A DNA stretch of 64,000 nucleotides from Fundicoccus_A sp052115865 (lineage in GTDB: Bacteria > Bacillota > Bacilli > Lactobacillales > Aerococcaceae): the NCBI RefSeq assembly GCF_052115865.1, contig NZ_JBQKME010000003.1:1-64000 (forward strand), written 5' to 3'. Made by a program: the position numbers and the translations under genes. Positions 7,899-16,537 of this stretch are shown here, one piece after another. Position 1 is the first letter of the stretch; each line of letters opens with the position of its first letter. The notes beneath the pieces were generated by a model, which ran no database searches, was not told where the DNA came from, and saw nothing but the letters and a program-made list of their open reading frames with translations.

Positions 7899-8831
7899 TT
7901 GTTAAATGGTGTAATACCTATATGGAAAGAAAAAAATATGACTAGCCATGATGTGGTTTTTAAATTAAGAAAAATTTTAAAACAAAAACGGATAGGCCAT
8001 ACGGGAACACTCGATCCTCAAGTCGAAGGTGTCTTATTAGTGTGTTTAGGGGAAGCAACAAAACTTGTAGAATTGTTAATGGATGGTGAAAAAACTTACG
8101 TAGGTGAAGTGACTTTAGGCTATGCAACTGAGACTGAAGATCGATATGGTGAAATTGTTGCCACAAAAGCAGTTACAACCATGATCAATCCTACGGTGAT
8201 TGATGAAGCTATGAAAACTTTTAAAGGTTGGATTACGCAAGTTCCACCTTATTATTCAGCCGTAAAAGTTAATGGGAAGCGATTATACGAATATGCTCGC
8301 GAGAATCAGACGGTTGAAAGACCAGAACGGCAAGTATATATTAATAGCTTTGAGCGCATTGCTGACATTGATTACGATGAAAAGAAGCAAACTCAATGCT
8401 GGAAGTTTCAAGTGAGTTGTGGAAAAGGAACGTATGTGCGAACGTTAGCTGTTGATCTAGGAGAAAAATTAGGCTATCCAGCTCATATGTCAGAGTTAAC
8501 GCGTATGGCTACAGGTGGATTTAATTCAGACCAAAGCATTACGATAGAAGAGCTACAAGAAGCCGTCAATAATAATCGGGTTGAGTCAGTCATTTTCCCT
8601 ATTGAAGAGGTATTATCGGGTTTTCCTAGGATTATATTGAGTGATGTAGCCTATGCTGATGTCAAACATGGCAAAGTTTTAGCTGATGATTATTTTGAAG
8701 CTGGAAATCCACTTCACGAGATGACAGTGTTATGTTATCGTGATAAAGCAATTGCTTTATATCAAGTACATCCTAGTAAAGAACATTTAATCAAACCATA
8801 TCGAATGTTCATTTCCAATATTAATGAATAG
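7899..8831 (+). CDS. truB: tRNA pseudouridine synthase B (TruB)
   Basis: 310 aa from TTG at 7899. Makes pseudouridine 55 in the T-loop of tRNAs. The catalytic motif GHTGTLDPQVEG (Asp catalytic, about residues 38-49) and the KVNGKRLYEYAR segment are present, then a C-terminal PUA-like region. The start at TTG 7899 gives the family N-terminus MLNGVIPIWKEKNMTSHD and lies 8 nt after GAAAGAGG. The in-frame ATG at 7872 coincides with the predicted transcription start and has no ribosome binding site. ribF follows closely. Confidence 0.93.
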   Translation: MLNGVIPIWKEKNMTSHDVVFKLRKILKQKRIGHTGTLDPQVEGVLLVCLGEATKLVELLMDGEKTYVGEVTLGYATETEDRYGEIVATKAVTTMINPTVIDEAMKTFKGWITQVPPYYSAVKVNGKRLYEYARENQTVERPERQVYINSFERIADIDYDEKKQTQCWKFQVSCGKGTYVRTLAVDLGEKLGYPAHMSELTRMATGGFNSDQSITIEELQEAVNNNRVESVIFPIEEVLSGFPRIILSDVAYADVKHGKVLADDYFEAGNPLHEMTVLCYRDKAIALYQVHPSKEHLIKPYRMFISNINE

Positions 8832-8844
8832 AAAGAGCGAACAT

Positions 8845-9792
8845 ATGCAAAAAATATATTTACGACATCCATACGATATTTCAAAAATCATTCAAGAGCC
8901 GATTGTGATTGCACTGGGGTACTTTGATGGGGTTCACCTAGGCCATCAGCGTGTCATTGAAATGGCGGTTAATGAAGCACGTTTACGTGGTATAAAAGCG
9001 GCTGTCATGACCTTTAGTCAACATCCTAAAATTGTTTATCAAAAAATGAATCCAAAAGAAATGTTCTATTTGTCTGCGAATCCACGTAAAGAAGAATTAT
9101 TTGAACAAATGGGCTTAGATATTATGTATATGATTGATTATACTTTTGATTTCGGATCACAATCACCTCAAGCATTTGTTGATAATTATTTAGTCGCTTT
9201 AAATGTTGAAGTGGTTGTAGCTGGTTTTGACTACACTTATGGGAAACGAGATATAGCTAACATGCAGACACTACCTGAGCATGCCAAAGGGCGATTTGAA
9301 ATAATAGAAGTACCAGAACTTATTTTACACCAAAAAAAAATTGGATCATCTTCTATTAAAACACTTATAGAAGAAGGAAAGATGGATATTGCTAATGAAG
9401 AATTAGGCTATATTTATCAAACATCAGGTGTTGTTATTCATGGTGATAAAAGAGGCCGACTTTTAGGCTATCCAACTGCAAATATCTTAACTAATGAGTT
9501 AGAACTTATACCTGCTGTAGGAGTTTATGCTGTTGAAATTGAAATCCATGGACTTTGGTATATAGGAATGGCTTCAATTGGTTATAATATTACCTTTGAA
9601 GCAAATCGAAAAATGACATGTGAAGTTTACATTTTAGATTTTAATCAAACCATCTATGGTGAGTCTGTTAAAATTAAATGGCATCATTATTTAAGACCAG
9701 AATTAAAGTTTGATGGAGTAGAGGGGCTTATTGCACAATTGGATCAAGATTTAATTGATACCAAAGCTTATTTTAATATTCAAGGAGGCTAG
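8845..9792 (+). CDS. ribF: bifunctional riboflavin kinase/FAD synthetase
   Basis: 315 aa from ATG 8845. Turns riboflavin into FMN and then FAD. The N-terminal nucleotidyltransferase domain shows GYFDGVHLGHQRVI (HxGH), and the C-terminal flavokinase domain shows GDKRGRLLGYPTANI (GxPTAN motif, near residue 210). The start chosen has GAAAGAG 7 nt upstream and gives MQKIYLRHPYD, as in homologues. An earlier in-frame ATG at 8824 lies inside the end of truB and lacks a site. Cotranscribed with truB, as in Bacillus. Confidence 0.95.
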   Translation: MQKIYLRHPYDISKIIQEPIVIALGYFDGVHLGHQRVIEMAVNEARLRGIKAAVMTFSQHPKIVYQKMNPKEMFYLSANPRKEELFEQMGLDIMYMIDYTFDFGSQSPQAFVDNYLVALNVEVVVAGFDYTYGKRDIANMQTLPEHAKGRFEIIEVPELILHQKKIGSSSIKTLIEEGKMDIANEELGYIYQTSGVVIHGDKRGRLLGYPTANILTNELELIPAVGVYAVEIEIHGLWYIGMASIGYNITFEANRKMTCEVYILDFNQTIYGESVKIKWHHYLRPELKFDGVEGLIAQLDQDLIDTKAYFNIQGG

Positions 9793-9798
9793 AATAAC

Positions 9799-10968
9799 AT
9801 GCAAGTTCAAACCCAATTTGTTGATGCTGTTTATATTCATATACCTTTTTGTAAAAAAATTTGTCACTATTGTGCCTTTAATAAATATTTTTATGACGGT
9901 CAACCTGTTGACCGTTATCTTAATGGCTTAAATCGAGAAATGGAATTATATGCCATTGAAAAAAGTAGACCATTGGATACCATTTATATTGGTGGAGGTA
10001 CGCCTTCCTGCCTTTCTATGGAAGAGTTGGATAGTTTATTTGGTAGTATTCACCAACATCTTCCAATTGATGAACGAACTGAATTTACTTTTGAAATTAA
10101 TCCTGGTGAATTAAGTATTGAAAAATGTGCATTATTGTATGATGCATCCGTCAATAGAATTTCAATGGGTGTACAAACATTTAATGATGATTTACTACGA
10201 AAAATTGGGCGAAACCATCGCCATAAACATATTTATCAATCCATTGATTGGTTGCGCCAAGTAGGATTTTCAAACATTAGTATTGACCTTATTTTTCGCT
10301 TACCGAATCAATCACTCGCTGATTTTGATGACAGTCTGACCAAAGCGTTAGAACTTGATCTGCCACATTATTCTTTGTATTCCTTAATCATTGAAAATCA
10401 AACTGTCTTTCAACAATTGATGCGTGAAGGTAAATTACCTTTACCTTCAGAAGATGTGGATGCAGATATGTTTGAACTGGCGATTAGACGACTGGAAGAA
10501 AACCAAATTCATCAATATGAAGTAAGTAATTTTGCAAAAGATGGCTATCAGTCACGACATAATATTAAATATTGGCAGTATAAGCCTTATTATGGTTTTG
10601 GTGCTGGGGCTCATGGTTTTCATCAAAATACGCGTTATTATAATCATGGACCTGTCCATCATTATTTAAATAAAACTGAAAATAATGAAAAACCAATCAT
10701 AAATGAAACTGTTTTAAATCACACAGAGCAAATGGAAGAATACCTATTCCTAACTCTAAGGACCAATAAAGGTTTTTCTTTAAGTGGTTTTTCAAATAAA
10801 TTTAATGCGTCGGCAATTGAATTATTCGGGACGTTTTTTGAACTACAACAACAAAGAAGATTGCTAAATATTGATGGCGATCGAGTTTATTTAACCAATC
10901 GAGGTTTGTTTTTAGCCGATACGGTTTTTAGAGATTTAATCGGTTGGTTGAGTTCTGAAAGGAGTTAA
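9799..10968 (+). CDS. hemW: radical SAM heme chaperone HemW
   Basis: 389 aa. HemN-like radical SAM protein; HemW members bind heme and help insert it, unlike true coproporphyrinogen dehydrogenases. The N-terminus has the cluster motif CKKICHYC (Cys-x3-Cys-x2-Cys, about residues 18-25), then the SAM-binding GGGTPS (about 65-70). The C-terminal HemN domain follows. The short N-terminus before the cluster motif is the HemW type. AAGGAGG overlaps the ribF stop, 6 nt upstream gap between genes, so the two are translated together. Confidence 0.88.
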   Translation: MQVQTQFVDAVYIHIPFCKKICHYCAFNKYFYDGQPVDRYLNGLNREMELYAIEKSRPLDTIYIGGGTPSCLSMEELDSLFGSIHQHLPIDERTEFTFEINPGELSIEKCALLYDASVNRISMGVQTFNDDLLRKIGRNHRHKHIYQSIDWLRQVGFSNISIDLIFRLPNQSLADFDDSLTKALELDLPHYSLYSLIIENQTVFQQLMREGKLPLPSEDVDADMFELAIRRLEENQIHQYEVSNFAKDGYQSRHNIKYWQYKPYYGFGAGAHGFHQNTRYYNHGPVHHYLNKTENNEKPIINETVLNHTEQMEEYLFLTLRTNKGFSLSGFSNKFNASAIELFGTFFELQQQRRLLNIDGDRVYLTNRGLFLADTVFRDLIGWLSSERS

Positions 10969-10970
10969 AT

Positions 10971-11834
10971 ATGAAATTAAATAAAAGTACTTTGATTTCA
11001 ATTGCTTTAGTTTTAATAGGAACATTTATCATGTCCATCTCCATCAATTCCATTGTTATCCCAAATAATCTAGGTGATGGTGGTGTAACGGGAATTTCTG
11101 TTTTATTATTATATGTTTTCAATATTAATCCATCTTTAACGGTTATTGTTGTCAATGGTTTTTTACTAGCCATTGGATGGCGATATTTATCTAAAGAACT
11201 TGTTATCTATACCTTATTATCGGTTGTATCATTATCATTCTTTTTAAACTACCCAATGTTCGGTCCTTTTATACCCGAAAATAGTTTAGTACCACCGATT
11301 ATTGCAGGTGTATTAACTGGTTTAGGAATAGGTCTGGTTGTTTTAGGAAGAGGGACAACGGCGGGGACAGATATTATTGCCATGCTTTTAAATAAATACC
11401 TTGGTGTAAGAATAGCAACTGGTTTAGCTATTTGTGATATTGTTATCGTGTCGTTTAGTTTATATGTCATTGGACTTGAAAGTGGCATTATGACTTACAT
11501 TACTATATTTATGACCAATCAAGTCCTAAACTTTATCTTAGAAGGATTTAATCCGAAGAAATCGATCTTGGTTATTTCAAATTATCATGAAGAAATCGCT
11601 AGTCGTGTCATGACTGAGGTTAATCGTGGCATTACGGTTATTAATGGACATGGTTATTATTCAAGTACAGAGAAACAAATACTTTATATTGTGGTAAACC
11701 GTCAACAACTAATGCCAATTCAAAGAATTATACACGAAATTGATACAAATGCCTTTGTGGTTATTTCTGATGTTCAACAGGTTTTAGGTGAAGGCTTTAC
11801 TTTTTACTTGGATGAAGAGCCCAATGGAAATTAA
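10971..11834 (+). CDS. YitT-family membrane protein (DUF161/DUF2179)
   Basis: 287 aa. Five or six transmembrane segments occupy about residues 8-190, with the family signature GDGGVTGISVLL (about 36-47) and GRGTTAGTDIIAMLL (about 125-139). A soluble C-terminal DUF2179 domain (about 200-280) follows. The function of YitT proteins is not established; transport has been suggested. GAAAGGAG overlaps the hemW stop, so it belongs to the truB-ribF-hemW operon. Confidence 0.85.
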   Translation: MKLNKSTLISIALVLIGTFIMSISINSIVIPNNLGDGGVTGISVLLLYVFNINPSLTVIVVNGFLLAIGWRYLSKELVIYTLLSVVSLSFFLNYPMFGPFIPENSLVPPIIAGVLTGLGIGLVVLGRGTTAGTDIIAMLLNKYLGVRIATGLAICDIVIVSFSLYVIGLESGIMTYITIFMTNQVLNFILEGFNPKKSILVISNYHEEIASRVMTEVNRGITVINGHGYYSSTEKQILYIVVNRQQLMPIQRIIHEIDTNAFVVISDVQQVLGEGFTFYLDEEPNGN

Positions 11835-11890
11835 AAGCTATTAGCATGTATGTTTTAAACGTTTGAATTAATGAATAAAGGATGGAGAAA

Positions 11891-13282
11891 TTGAAGAATT
11901 CAAATAAAAAAAATAATTTAAACCGGAAAGTTGTTATAGCAGTAGAAGTTGTCATACTCCTTATTTTATCTGTTGTTCTTATTAATCAATTTACCTCAAG
12001 TATGGGAAATTTGCGTTCGGCACAAGCATCAGTGCAAAATATTTATTTGGATAAAGAATTCAAAGAAATTGATCCTAATATTACTCAAGCAGAACTTGAT
12101 TTGGCCAATGATTTAGTTAATAAAGTAGGTGGATCTAATGGTGTGCTTTTAGATTCTCAACTTGCAACGGCTCAAAATCAATTTAAAGCCATGCAAGAAT
12201 TGATTGAAGTGTATGATGTTTCCCATCCAAGTGAACTATTTGAAAGTAATGAAATGGGATTAAAAGTTAGCCGCGATGTTGATTTGGATAAAATCAATCA
12301 ATCAAAAGAACAATTTAGTGAAAATTTAAATGAAACAGTAGTTGATATTGAAGAACATTTGTTATTACTTTTTGATCAGGCATATGAAATTGGATCCAAA
12401 TTAGATGCCTTAAAAAATATGGTTGAGCAATTACCTAGTCAACCTTCAACCAAAAAAGAACTATTGTCAGCAGTTGAAGCGATACATAAGCTTGAGAATG
12501 AATTAAAAATGTTAGAAACATCAGCAGATTTGAGTGAAAGCTATCAAGAGTTAGAAGCATACTGCAATAACTTAAGTCAAATTATTATTGATTGGAATGA
12601 TCCGATGCAAGAATTAAATCATGAAGATTTAACATTTATTGGAAAAAGTGAAATATTATCTCAATCATTTATTGATACACCACTAAATCAACTGTCAAAA
12701 AGAGTGGCGCTAACTTTTGATGACGGTCCGAATGAAGAATATACTCTACAAGTTTTAGATATTTTAGATTATTATGATATTGTTGGAACGTTTTTTGTTA
12801 TGGGTGCCTATGTTGATGAATATCCGCATGTTGCAAGAGAAATCGTTGAACGAGGACATATTATTGGCAATCATACATATAATCATTTTGATTTAGCCGA
12901 TTTAAATGACCAGCAAGTTATCGAACAAATAGCTTGGACCCAAGAATCCATTCAAGCTGCTACAGGCATAACGCCTACATTGTTTCGTTTTCCATTTGGG
13001 AGTGGCGGACCACATATTTTGAGTTTATTTGAAGAGTTGGAATCTATTTTATGGACCATTGATACGCTTGACTGGGAATCTCATAATGCCGATTTGATTC
13101 ATCAAACAACGATGGCACAGTTAACACCGCAAGCAATTATCTTAATGCATGATACTCATCAAGCTACACCAGACGCCTTAAAAACATTGATTCCACAGTT
13201 GATTGAACTGGGATACACTTTTGTAACACCATTAGAAACAGGAGTCAATCATCCTTATTATTTTGAATACAGTCATCTGTAA
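11891..13282 (+). CDS. membrane-anchored polysaccharide deacetylase (CE4)
   Basis: 463 aa from TTG 11891. One N-terminal transmembrane helix (about residues 12-32) anchors an extracellular region of about 230 residues of mostly helical sequence, then a NodB-type deacetylase domain (about 262-455). Motifs seen: TFDDGP (catalytic and metal Asp), HTYNH (metal His pair), RFPFGSG, DTLDWES and ILMHD. It likely removes acetyl groups from peptidoglycan or another glycan, for example PgdA-like; the substrate is inferred. The start: AAAGG lies 9 nt before TTG 11891, whereas ATG 11882 directly abuts the same site. Confidence 0.87.
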   Translation: MKNSNKKNNLNRKVVIAVEVVILLILSVVLINQFTSSMGNLRSAQASVQNIYLDKEFKEIDPNITQAELDLANDLVNKVGGSNGVLLDSQLATAQNQFKAMQELIEVYDVSHPSELFESNEMGLKVSRDVDLDKINQSKEQFSENLNETVVDIEEHLLLLFDQAYEIGSKLDALKNMVEQLPSQPSTKKELLSAVEAIHKLENELKMLETSADLSESYQELEAYCNNLSQIIIDWNDPMQELNHEDLTFIGKSEILSQSFIDTPLNQLSKRVALTFDDGPNEEYTLQVLDILDYYDIVGTFFVMGAYVDEYPHVAREIVERGHIIGNHTYNHFDLADLNDQQVIEQIAWTQESIQAATGITPTLFRFPFGSGGPHILSLFEELESILWTIDTLDWESHNADLIHQTTMAQLTPQAIILMHDTHQATPDALKTLIPQLIELGYTFVTPLETGVNHPYYFEYSHL

Positions 13283-13312
13283 AAAAATATTATATATTTC
13301 GTTTTAAATTAG

Positions 13313-13354
13313 ACCACCATAATCACTGAACATAAAGTGTTTATGATGGTTTTT
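13313..13354 (+). terminator. terminator after the deacetylase gene
   Basis: A 15-bp stem with two mismatches (13313-13327 with 13336-13350) and TTTTT at the end. It closes the truB-ribF-hemW-yitT-deacetylase group. Confidence 0.8.
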
Positions 13355-13411
13355 AATATACATAAATTTTGGTATCACTTCAGCTATTACAAATTTATAT
13401 AAGTCTTCTAA

Positions 13412-13440
13412 TTGACACCCAAGTGTATTAAGTGTTTAAT
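13412..13440 (+). promoter_or_regulatory. promoter of the GntR/ABC operon
   Basis: A perfect -35 TTGACA (13412-13417), a 17-nt spacer and TTTAAT (13435-13440). The start would be near 13447, right at the ribosome binding site of the gntR gene, so the untranslated leader would be only about 12 nt. Confidence 0.8.
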
Positions 13441-13445
13441 ACACT
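13422..13445 (+). promoter_or_regulatory. palindromic operator of the GntR (YtrA-type) regulator
   Basis: Two perfect 10-bp half-sites, AGTGTATTAA and TTAATACACT, are separated by GTGT. The palindrome covers the -10 element, so bound repressor would block RNA polymerase. AGTGTA...TACACT ends match what is known for YtrA-subfamily operators. Autorepression is inferred from position. Confidence 0.8.
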
Positions 13446-13458
13446 CGAGGAGGATCTT

Positions 13459-13839
13459 ATGGAATTTGATAAACACATCCCCATCTATGAACAATTAGTT
13501 GTTTATTTTAAACAGTCTATTGCAAGCGGTAAGTATTTAAAAGGAGCAGCACTGCCTTCAAGACGGAGTGTGGCTGCCCAGTTTAAGATTAATCCGAACA
13601 CGGTACAAAGAGCCTTTAAAGTATTAGAAGAAGAGGGCATTATAGAAACAAAGAGCAACATTCAAAGTACAGTCACAGAAAATCAAGCGATTTTAGATGA
13701 TATTCGCCAAGATTTTATTCATACGGCGATTGAGACTATGTATGAAACATTGAAACCTTTAAACTTAACAAAAGCCCAATTATTAGGCCAAATTAAGAAA
13801 GTTTTAGATCAGTATATGAAGGAGGATGACCATGTTTGA
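13459..13839 (+). CDS. GntR-family (YtrA subfamily) transcriptional regulator
   Basis: 126 aa from ATG 13459. A winged helix-turn-helix (about residues 1-70) with IPIYEQLVVYFKQSIASG, LPSRRSVAAQFKINPNTVQRAFKVLEEEG and a short helical C-terminus (about 50 residues). This short layout, without a ligand-binding domain, is the YtrA type, which normally represses its own ABC transporter operon. GAGGAGG lies 6 nt before the ATG. The longer in-frame ATG at 13432 falls inside the operator and upstream of the predicted transcription start. The stop overlaps the next gene by 8 nt. Confidence 0.93.
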   Translation: MEFDKHIPIYEQLVVYFKQSIASGKYLKGAALPSRRSVAAQFKINPNTVQRAFKVLEEEGIIETKSNIQSTVTENQAILDDIRQDFIHTAIETMYETLKPLNLTKAQLLGQIKKVLDQYMKEDDHV

Positions 13840-14521
13840 AGTGAAAAACCTAAGTGTTGTCATCAATAAAAAGCCAATTTTAAAGGATATCAATTTTTCA
13901 ATCGCAGATAATAAGACGGTATTGCTAGCTGGTGTGAGTGGGTCAGGGAAAACAAGTTTAATACAGGCGATTATGCAACTTATGCCGAGAAAAACAGGTA
14001 ATTTTTTCATTGATACAAGACCTGTTAAACATGAAGACTATCAGAGAATGGTTTTAATACCTGATAATTTACCTTATACAGGCAAACAAACATTGAATGA
14101 TTTGCTGAATTTTATGAAAGCTTTTTATCCTAATTATTCAGATGAACGGCTTAAGCAAATAAATGAAACATTAAAACTAGACTTAACAAGTCAACTAGCA
14201 AATCTTTCAAAAGGAAACCAAGCTAAAGCTAATTTACTTGCTGGTTTATCCGTAGATGCGGATTACTATTTGATGGATGAACCTTTTTCAGGAATTGATT
14301 TTATTGCACGAGATAGTATTGTTCAACTGTTTACAACAGAATTATTTATTGATAAAGGGGTTTTACTATCAACCCATGAGATAAATTCAATTGATTTACT
14401 GGTCGATGAAGCATTGATCATTCATGATGGTAAAATCGTTCGTTCGTTTGATACGGAGTCTGTTCGAGAAATTGAAGGTAAATCGATTAATGACTATATT
14501 CTGGAGGTCTACCATGAATAA
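13832..14521 (+). CDS. ABC transporter ATP-binding protein
   Basis: 229 aa from ATG 13832. Powers export or import by the membrane partner encoded next. Walker A GVSGSGKTS, a divergent signature LSKGNQAKANLL in place of LSGGQ, Walker B YYLMDEPFSGID and the switch His in STHEI are present. AAGGAGG is 6 nt before this ATG; the ATG at 13826 touches the site directly. It overlaps the regulator by 8 nt and the permease by 8 nt. The context matches YtrB-type transporters of cell-envelope stress operons, but the substrate is unknown. Confidence 0.9.
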   Translation: MFEVKNLSVVINKKPILKDINFSIADNKTVLLAGVSGSGKTSLIQAIMQLMPRKTGNFFIDTRPVKHEDYQRMVLIPDNLPYTGKQTLNDLLNFMKAFYPNYSDERLKQINETLKLDLTSQLANLSKGNQAKANLLAGLSVDADYYLMDEPFSGIDFIARDSIVQLFTTELFIDKGVLLSTHEINSIDLLVDEALIIHDGKIVRSFDTESVREIEGKSINDYILEVYHE

Positions 14522-15323
14522 ATATCTACAATTATTATATTTTGAAGTTGAACGTGGAAAAACATTTTATCGTTTACTTGTTTTGTTTTTTATTGCTATT
14601 CAAATAGTCTGTGTATTTTTCACTGCACGTTCATTAATAGTAGAATCTCAACAATTTGTAGAAGGTTTTGAAGCGCCTCAATACACAATTTCATCTATTT
14701 TTTCAATATTATGGTATCCCTATTTATGGCTATTAGTATATCTTTTTTTCTTTGTCTACGCTGGTTATAGTTGGCTTAGGGAATGGCTTTTTAAAGGCCA
14801 ATTCGTAAACCGGCTTCTAACACTACCGACTTCGCGTTTTAACTTATTGTTAGCGAAGTTAAGTCATTTAATTTTAATGTATTTAAGTTTACTCTTTATC
14901 CAAATACTGATGGTATACGGAACAGACTTTATATTAGGCCATGTCTTAAGCCAAACTATATTCAAACAAGAGCCGATTTCCTATGTCTTACAATTTGATA
15001 TATTACAAAATTTTGTTCTGCCAATTAATTTAAATTACTTTTTCTTGATTTTTATCGCTTTACTGTGTGTTTTATCATGGTTTTATCTCATGATGACCAT
15101 TTTTATTTCATACAGACGCATTAGTTGGCAAAAAGTAATTGTTTATATAGCTGGCATCAGTTTGATTGATATAGGATTATTTATTATATCCTTTGGATTA
15201 TACGTCTTTTTACCACTTATCTTTTCTGAATTTGTCTTTTTGGTCATTATTATGCTAGCTTTAATCATCATCCTAAATTTCGCATTAACATGGTTTTTGT
15301 TAAATCACAAAGTAATGGTGTAG
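14514..15323 (+). CDS. ABC-2-like permease of the GntR operon
   Basis: 269 aa from ATG 14514, with TGGAGG 7 nt upstream. About six transmembrane segments are visible (near residues 13-38, 63-90, 112-140, 165-195, 205-232 and 236-262). No binding motif is recognised. It likely forms the membrane channel for the upstream ATPase. A longer reading frame begins inside the ATPase gene but has no site and gives an unrelated N-terminus. Gene order and the 8-nt overlaps suggest tight co-translation. Confidence 0.85.
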   Translation: MNKYLQLLYFEVERGKTFYRLLVLFFIAIQIVCVFFTARSLIVESQQFVEGFEAPQYTISSIFSILWYPYLWLLVYLFFFVYAGYSWLREWLFKGQFVNRLLTLPTSRFNLLLAKLSHLILMYLSLLFIQILMVYGTDFILGHVLSQTIFKQEPISYVLQFDILQNFVLPINLNYFFLIFIALLCVLSWFYLMMTIFISYRRISWQKVIVYIAGISLIDIGLFIISFGLYVFLPLIFSEFVFLVIIMLALIIILNFALTWFLLNHKVMV

Positions 15324-15335
15324 GAGGATAAAGGC

Positions 15336-16532
15336 ATGAATAAAAAAAGAACCTATCTTTTATTGATAATGAGTATAATTGCTCTGGCTTGGTTTGTTAT
15401 AACAAAACAATTTGTTCATCCCAAAATTGTAGTGACACAGACTGAAGGCGACGAACAAATAGTAAAAGGTTTAACATTAACTGGTTCGCTAGATGATTAC
15501 GGTAAAACACAAATCATAAGTAAAAACGGTGATATGATTCGTCAACCAACTAACTATCCTTTTAGTTATACAATTGGAAATCATGTTTTAAATAAGCAAT
15601 CTATTTTAACTGATACTAATGATACAGAAGAAGTTCTATCTTTATTTTCTATTTACAACCGGCCAAGTTTTATTAAAGATTTTCGTCCAATTATAATTGA
15701 GGATGATTTTTCATTCTGGCTGCCAACTTTGAAAAGCACAGGTTATGAATTTGGTTTTGTTAACCACATTAAAAAGCAAAGTTTTTCAGGTAAATTAGAC
15801 TATAAGGGAGATAATGCCTTGTCTTTTAAACAATTTTCCCGCCACGGAGATAATGTCAGTCTCCTGTTTACGAAACTAAATTTTACTCAAGAAGAAGATA
15901 AGTACTATATGGTAACTTTATCGACAAAATCAGCTGAAATAGTCAATGAGACTTCATTAACCATTCCCGTAAATGAAAATTATCAGTTATTAAGTTATCA
16001 TGATTTTCAATTTAAAAACTATCAGCCGGAATCATTTGTCTTATTAGAAACACAAGCAACGATTGATTACCGTTCTGATGCCTACGATAATCGACATTTT
16101 AATGTCCAAGAAGCTTATAATGGGGTAGAAGATAAAATTATTTTAATTGATCCCGAAACACTCGAAACGACAAATATTACTTTAACTTCATTTGGTCAAA
16201 ACCTGCAACAAGCCAAAGAAAATCTATTTGCTATCGAAGATAAAATATTTACGGTCGTATTAGATGACTCGTTTCATTACGAATTATATGAGTATCAGAC
16301 CGAAAGCGAGCAATTTATAGCTATTGAAAGCTTTTCATCAGACATTGAACAACTAATCGTTAAAAATAAATATCTCCTACTCGTAACAGATTTACAAGCA
16401 GGAGACAAACAATTGACTGTTTATCAGCCAAAAACTAGAGAAATTGTCAGTCAAGTTGAAATATCTACCAATCATGCTGATTTTGAGATTCTTGAGCTTT
16501 ATGTAGACGATGCAATTCTGCTAAGTAAATAG
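15336..16532 (+). CDS. unrecognised membrane-anchored protein of the GntR/ABC operon
   Basis: 398 aa. One N-terminal transmembrane helix (about residues 6-24) and a large outside region of about 370 residues that is rich in beta strands, for example repeated short DxETLET/ITLTSF-like segments; a propeller-like fold is possible but not shown. No Cys near the helix, so not a lipoprotein. TAGGAGG precedes the ATG, 12 nt after the permease. Position suggests a function with the transporter, perhaps as an extracytoplasmic sensor or accessory part. I do not recognise the family. Confidence 0.7.
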   Translation: MNKKRTYLLLIMSIIALAWFVITKQFVHPKIVVTQTEGDEQIVKGLTLTGSLDDYGKTQIISKNGDMIRQPTNYPFSYTIGNHVLNKQSILTDTNDTEEVLSLFSIYNRPSFIKDFRPIIIEDDFSFWLPTLKSTGYEFGFVNHIKKQSFSGKLDYKGDNALSFKQFSRHGDNVSLLFTKLNFTQEEDKYYMVTLSTKSAEIVNETSLTIPVNENYQLLSYHDFQFKNYQPESFVLLETQATIDYRSDAYDNRHFNVQEAYNGVEDKIILIDPETLETTNITLTSFGQNLQQAKENLFAIEDKIFTVVLDDSFHYELYEYQTESEQFIAIESFSSDIEQLIVKNKYLLLVTDLQAGDKQLTVYQPKTREIVSQVEISTNHADFEILELYVDDAILLSK

Positions 16533-16537
16533 CAACG

